Source: Hyphomicrobiales bacterium (GTDB lineage Bacteria > Pseudomonadota > Alphaproteobacteria > Rhizobiales > Rhizobiaceae). From it: 64,000 nt of DNA. Location of the stretch: the NCBI GenBank assembly GCA_900472395.1, contig UCHV01000019.1:1-64000 (forward strand). The letters run 5' to 3'. This document shows positions 60,876 through 64,000 of this stretch, one piece after another. Position numbers and translations under genes: made by a program. Every line of letters begins with the position of its first letter. Positions within the stretch are counted from its first letter, which is position 1. The notes below the pieces were generated by a model. It searched no databases. It had not been told where the DNA came from and saw only the letters and a list, made by a program, of their open reading frames with translations.

Positions 60876-60966
60876 TGGTGTACTGATTGCTTATCGAACG
60901 CTAAAAAACGCGTTGGCTTGGTGCCGTACGAGTTTCCTCTGGGGTAAAGTGGATCGCGGATGAGCA

Positions 60967-62073
60967 ATGAGCGCTGACAGCACGTTGGCCGATCGCCTGT
61001 ACGAGGCGGCGATGATCCCCGAATTATGGGGCGATGCCTGCACCGCGCTTGCGGGCGCGGTCGGTTCTTCGACCGCTTCGATCTTTACCGTCGATCAACT
61101 CGGCAAACACCGGTTCGTCACGACGCCGAATATTGCCGAAGCCTTTGCTGGATTTATCGAGAGCGAACATCGTTTCAACAATCTGCGACCCATCCGTGCC
61201 ATGGAGCGGTATCCGTTTTCATTTGCCCGGACCACGGATCTCCTGTCGGCCGAAGAATATGCAAACGATGCGATCAACCGCGAATTCATTCATCCGCATG
61301 GAATGGAATGGGAGGCAGGATATGCCTTTCAGGAGCCGACCGGTCATATCGTCGTCATTTCGCTGATGCGCGCCTTCGGGCTTGCGCATTTTTCGCAGGC
61401 GCAACTCCAGCAACTCAACATGCTGAAGCCCGACATCGCCCGTGCCGCTTACATGGCATCGCGGCTGGCATTCAAGGAGGCGCATTCGATGACGGAAGCG
61501 CTCTCCATGCTCGGCCTGCCTGCGGCCGTGATCGGCGACGCCGGTCAGGCGCTTGCCATGAACCCGGAATTGGAAGCGCTTGCGCCGCGGGTGCGCACAG
61601 GTGCCGGAAACCGCCTGTTACTGGAAACCGCCGGCGCCGGCAAACTGCTGAACGACGCCATAACGCGTTACCGCGCGCAAGCGATACCGACCGTACAGTC
61701 CGCGCCTATGGTGAGTGAGACCGGTGCGCCGCCCCTGATCTTACATCTTCTGCCCATCCGTCGGGCCGCACGCGATATCTTTTCACGCGCCATGGCCATT
61801 CTCGCCGTGACCGAAGTGGGGCAGGTGGGACCGCCGGATATGCGCGTTCTGTGCGGCTTGTTCGATCTCACGCCCGCCGAGGCCCGCGTGGCCAAAGGCA
61901 TCGCCATGGCGCAGACGCCGGAAATGGTGGCGACTTCGCTCGGCGTTTCGGTTGAAACGGTGCGCTCCCACCTGAAGCGCATCATGCACAAGACCGGCAC
62001 AACGCGGCAGGCGGAACTGGTGCTGCTGCTTTCCGGGTTGGCTCCGCCTAGCGGCAGGTCGAGCGGGTTCTGA
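60967..62073 (+). CDS. LuxR-type transcriptional regulator
   Basis: 368 residues. The C-terminus is a LuxR-type HTH: FDLTPAEARVAKGIAMAQTP and VSVETVRSHLKRIMHKTGTT. The N-terminal about 290 residues are helical with a PAS-like part and no receiver or autoinducer-binding motif (LYEAAMIPELWGDACTALAG). Such regulators bind an unknown ligand. No clear target; the copper ATPase lies downstream 120 bp away but is controlled by a MerR-type promoter. Confidence 0.9.
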   Translation: MSADSTLADRLYEAAMIPELWGDACTALAGAVGSSTASIFTVDQLGKHRFVTTPNIAEAFAGFIESEHRFNNLRPIRAMERYPFSFARTTDLLSAEEYANDAINREFIHPHGMEWEAGYAFQEPTGHIVVISLMRAFGLAHFSQAQLQQLNMLKPDIARAAYMASRLAFKEAHSMTEALSMLGLPAAVIGDAGQALAMNPELEALAPRVRTGAGNRLLLETAGAGKLLNDAITRYRAQAIPTVQSAPMVSETGAPPLILHLLPIRRAARDIFSRAMAILAVTEVGQVGPPDMRVLCGLFDLTPAEARVAKGIAMAQTPEMVATSLGVSVETVRSHLKRIMHKTGTTRQAELVLLLSGLAPPSGRSSGF

Positions 62074-62138
62074 AACGCCGCATCACCGGTTTCACGCCAA
62101 CGAAAAATACCCGCGAAGCTTTATCCCATCGCCGGCCC

Positions 62139-62169
62139 TTGACCTTCCCATGATGGGAAGGCCTACATG
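62139..62169 (+). promoter_or_regulatory. MerR-family (CueR/HmrR) copper promoter of copA
   Basis: TTGACC (62139-62144), a 19 bp spacer and TACATG (62164-62169): the long spacer is diagnostic for MerR-type activation. Inside lies the perfect dyad CCTTCCCAT-G-ATGGGAAGG (62143-62161). The CCTTCCC half-sites match CueR/HmrR operators. The activator gene itself is not visible in this window. Confidence 0.85.
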
Positions 62170-62194
62170 AGGCGCGAAAGGATCACGCTTCGCC

Positions 62195-64000
62195 ATGAAC
62201 ATACCGATTGAACCGATCACCGAACCTGTCACGCCCATGGACCCGCTGACCATCCCGGTGGAAGGCATGACCTGCGCCTCCTGTGTGCGCCGTGTGGAAA
62301 CCGGTGCCGCAAAGGTGCCGGGCGTCGAAAAAAGCGTCGTCAATTTCGCGACCAAGAAGCTCACCGTCGAGACAGGTGCGGGCTTTGATCCCGATGCGTT
62401 GGAAAAGGTCATTCACAAGCTGGGTTACGAAATCCCGGCAGGCGCCATGCAGGCGGCATTGCAGGAAACGGGGCGAACCGGACCGGACATTGCGAACGAG
62501 ATCGCGCGACAAGCAGGTCATCGACACGAGGAGCCGACCCCTGCATCAAAGATGATGTCGTCGCCCGTTTCGCATGATCACGCCCTTGGGCATGCAGGTG
62601 AAGCGGCGACCCTGAAACGCGATCTTGCGATTGCTTTCGTTCTGACCTTGCCGCTTTTCCTCCTGGAAATGACCGGCCATGCCTATGATCCCTTCCATCA
62701 CTGGCTGATGGAGGTGATCGACACTCGAAATCTCTATTATCTCTATTTTGTGCTGGCGACGGCGGTGATCTTCTGGCCCGGTCTGCGTTTCCTGCGGCTT
62801 GGCTTGCCGGCGCTTTGGCGCGGCCATCCGGAAATGAATTCGCTTGTCGCGGTCGGCGTGCTTGCCGCCTATGGTTATTCGCTGGTGACGACGTTTGCGC
62901 CGGACTTACTGCCCGACGATGCCCAGCACGTCTATTACGAAGCAGCGACGGTCATCGTCACGCTGATCCTGTTCGGTCGGCTGCTCGAAGCCCGCGCTAC
63001 CGGCCGCACCGGCGAGGCGATCCAGAAACTGGCAGGCTTGCAGGCGAAAACCGCACGGGTCGAGCGTAGCGGTCAGTTAGTGGATATTCCGACCGCCGAG
63101 GTCGTGGTCGGCGACATCCTCGTCATCCGGCCCGGCGAACGCATTCCCGTTGATGGCACGGTGATCGACGGCCAGTCGAACATCGATGAATCGATGATTT
63201 CGGGCGAGCCGCTGCCGGTGGAGAAGACGGCGGGTGCCGCTGTCACCGGTGGCACGGTGAACCGGACGGGCTCCTTCCGTTTCCGGGCGGAAAAGGTCGG
63301 GCGCGATACGGTGCTTGCCGGTATCATTCGGCTTGTGGAGCAGGCGCAAGGGGCAAAACTGCCGATCCAGGCTTTGGTCGATCGGGTTACCGCATGGTTC
63401 GTGCCGGCCGTGATGGCGCTCGCCGTTCTGACTTTTCTGGTGTGGTTTTTCGTCGGCCCGGAGCCGGCCATCACCCATGCCCTGATCAGCGCGGTGGCGG
63501 TGCTGATCATTGCCTGCCCCTGCGCCATGGGTTTGGCGGTGCCGGTGTCGATCGTCGTCGGTGGCGGTAGAGCCGCCGAATTCGGTGTGTTGTTCCGCAA
63601 GGGCGAGGCGCTGCAGACATTGTCCGGCGTCGATGTGGTTGTGGTCGACAAGACCGGCACCGTTACCAAGGGGCGGCCGGAACTGACAGACCTGATCGTT
63701 GCCGATGATTTTGCGGAGGACGACGTGCTGGCTGTCGTGGCGTCGGTGGAAAGCCGTTCCGAACACCCGATCGCCGAAGCAATCGTCAATGCTGCGGAGG
63801 CGAGGGGGCTGGTTCTTCCTGATGCGGAAAAGTTTCAATCCGTGACCGGCTACGGCATTTCGGCTTTCGTGGATGGCCGCAACGTCGCTGTGGGCGCAGA
63901 CCGCTACATGGAAAAACAGGGCCTGTCGGTTAAAGGTTTTTCCGATGCCGCCAAAAGGCTTGGTGGTGAGGGCAAGACGCCGCTTTATGCCGCCGTGGAT
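62195..64000 (+). CDS. copA: Copper-exporting P1B-type ATPase (5' part, 602 codons)
   Basis: The gene runs off the right edge. Residues 20-85 are a heavy-metal domain with GMTCASC (Cys27, Cys30). A His-rich linker ([12 protein letters not shown]) precedes the membrane part; the ion pathway is CPC in [15 protein letters not shown] (about residue 440). A-domain SGEPLPVEK, phosphorylation DKTGT at Asp485 and [10 protein letters not shown] in the N-domain are present. It pumps Cu(I) out of the cytoplasm. The start at 62195 follows the CueR-type promoter by about 25 bp. Confidence 0.96.
   Translation, partial: MNIPIEPITEPVTPMDPLTIPVEGMTCASCVRRVETGAAKVPGVEKSVVNFATKKLTVETGAGFDPDALEKVIHKLGYEIPAGAMQAALQETGRTGPDIANEIARQAGHRHEEPTPASKMMSSPVSHDHALGHAGEAATLKRDLAIAFVLTLPLFLLEMTGHAYDPFHHWLMEVIDTRNLYYLYFVLATAVIFWPGLRFLRLGLPALWRGHPEMNSLVAVGVLAAYGYSLVTTFAPDLLPDDAQHVYYEAATVIVTLILFGRLLEARATGRTGEAIQKLAGLQAKTARVERSGQLVDIPTAEVVVGDILVIRPGERIPVDGTVIDGQSNIDESMISGEPLPVEKTAGAAVTGGTVNRTGSFRFRAEKVGRDTVLAGIIRLVEQAQGAKLPIQALVDRVTAWFVPAVMALAVLTFLVWFFVGPEPAITHALISAVAVLIIACPCAMGLAVPVSIVVGGGRAAEFGVLFRKGEALQTLSGVDVVVVDKTGTVTKGRPELTDLIVADDFAEDDVLAVVASVESRSEHPIAEAIVNAAEARGLVLPDAEKFQSVTGYGISAFVDGRNVAVGADRYMEKQGLSVKGFSDAAKRLGGEGKTPLYAAVD

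Noticed and set aside
1-64000. CRISPR array, prophage, transposon or secretion system
   Set aside because: No regular direct repeats, transposase, integrase, phage structural or secretion genes were found.

Overview
The window reads as chromosomal DNA of an alphaproteobacterium of the Rhizobiales, most likely an Agrobacterium or Rhizobium relative. The signs are two DUF1127 proteins, an IalB-family protein, DUF5330, DUF1491, DUF2336 and DUF1045 proteins, a perfect CtrA-type box, frequent TTG and GTG starts behind good Shine-Dalgarno sequences, and GC-rich coding sequence with long antisense open frames. I see no phage, insertion sequence, CRISPR array, rRNA operon or plasmid-type genes. There is one tRNA, Arg(CCG), with an encoded CCA.

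Layout. 1-4.3 kb: 5' part of an RND efflux pump gene behind its membrane fusion partner, then a chemoreceptor with a clear terminator. 4.3-14 kb: housekeeping and small genes: DUF2325, a PilZ-like protein behind a CtrA box, a stand-alone FliN/SpoA domain, DUF423, a truncated haemoglobin, msrA, DUF1127, a lipoprotein, tRNA-Arg, a protein with a C-terminal J-like HPD motif, a YcxB-like protein, an SDR and an RhlE-type helicase. 14.3-21 kb: a 1277-residue PAS hybrid kinase, a glycosyltransferase, and a divergent mnmD/oxidase pair whose start codons share one CATG.

21-40 kb is the metabolic core, a purine and ureide catabolism region. XdhA/B/C and GuaD make urate; PuuD oxidises it to 5-hydroxyisourate; UraH, UraD, PuuE and AllA carry it through OHCU, allantoin and ureidoglycolate. 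The plus-strand operon puuE-uraD-hepT-like-allA-uraH is tightly coupled and contains an unexpected HepT-family protein in which the catalytic histidine is glutamine. The minus-strand set puuD-guaD is followed after 9 bp by a higBA toxin-antitoxin pair. A LysR regulator and a second DUF1127 gene lie between the arms. No allantoate amidohydrolase is visible.

40-54 kb: a DxD glycosyltransferase, glpK, an SH3-domain protein, an IalB-family protein, a D-Ala-D-Ala carboxypeptidase with a SPOR domain, VOC, GFA and GST proteins, DUF5330, a membrane histidine kinase resembling the DivJ/PleC/PdhS group that overlaps a peptidoglycan-binding protein gene, then DUF1491 and DUF2336. 53.8-64 kb: a small protein behind a hairpin-rich leader that can hide its ribosome binding site, a DUF1254/DUF1214-type pair, YjbR, an alpha/beta hydrolase, a class A penicillin-binding protein, a UPF0260 protein, a LuxR-type regulator, and the 5' part of a copper P-type ATPase behind a textbook MerR-family (CueR/HmrR) promoter.

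The best leads for new biology are the HepT-like protein in the ureide operon, the structured leader at 53825-53959, the CtrA box at 5479-5494, the split MnmC-like divergent pair, and the possible small RNA or long 3' UTR ending at 8597.
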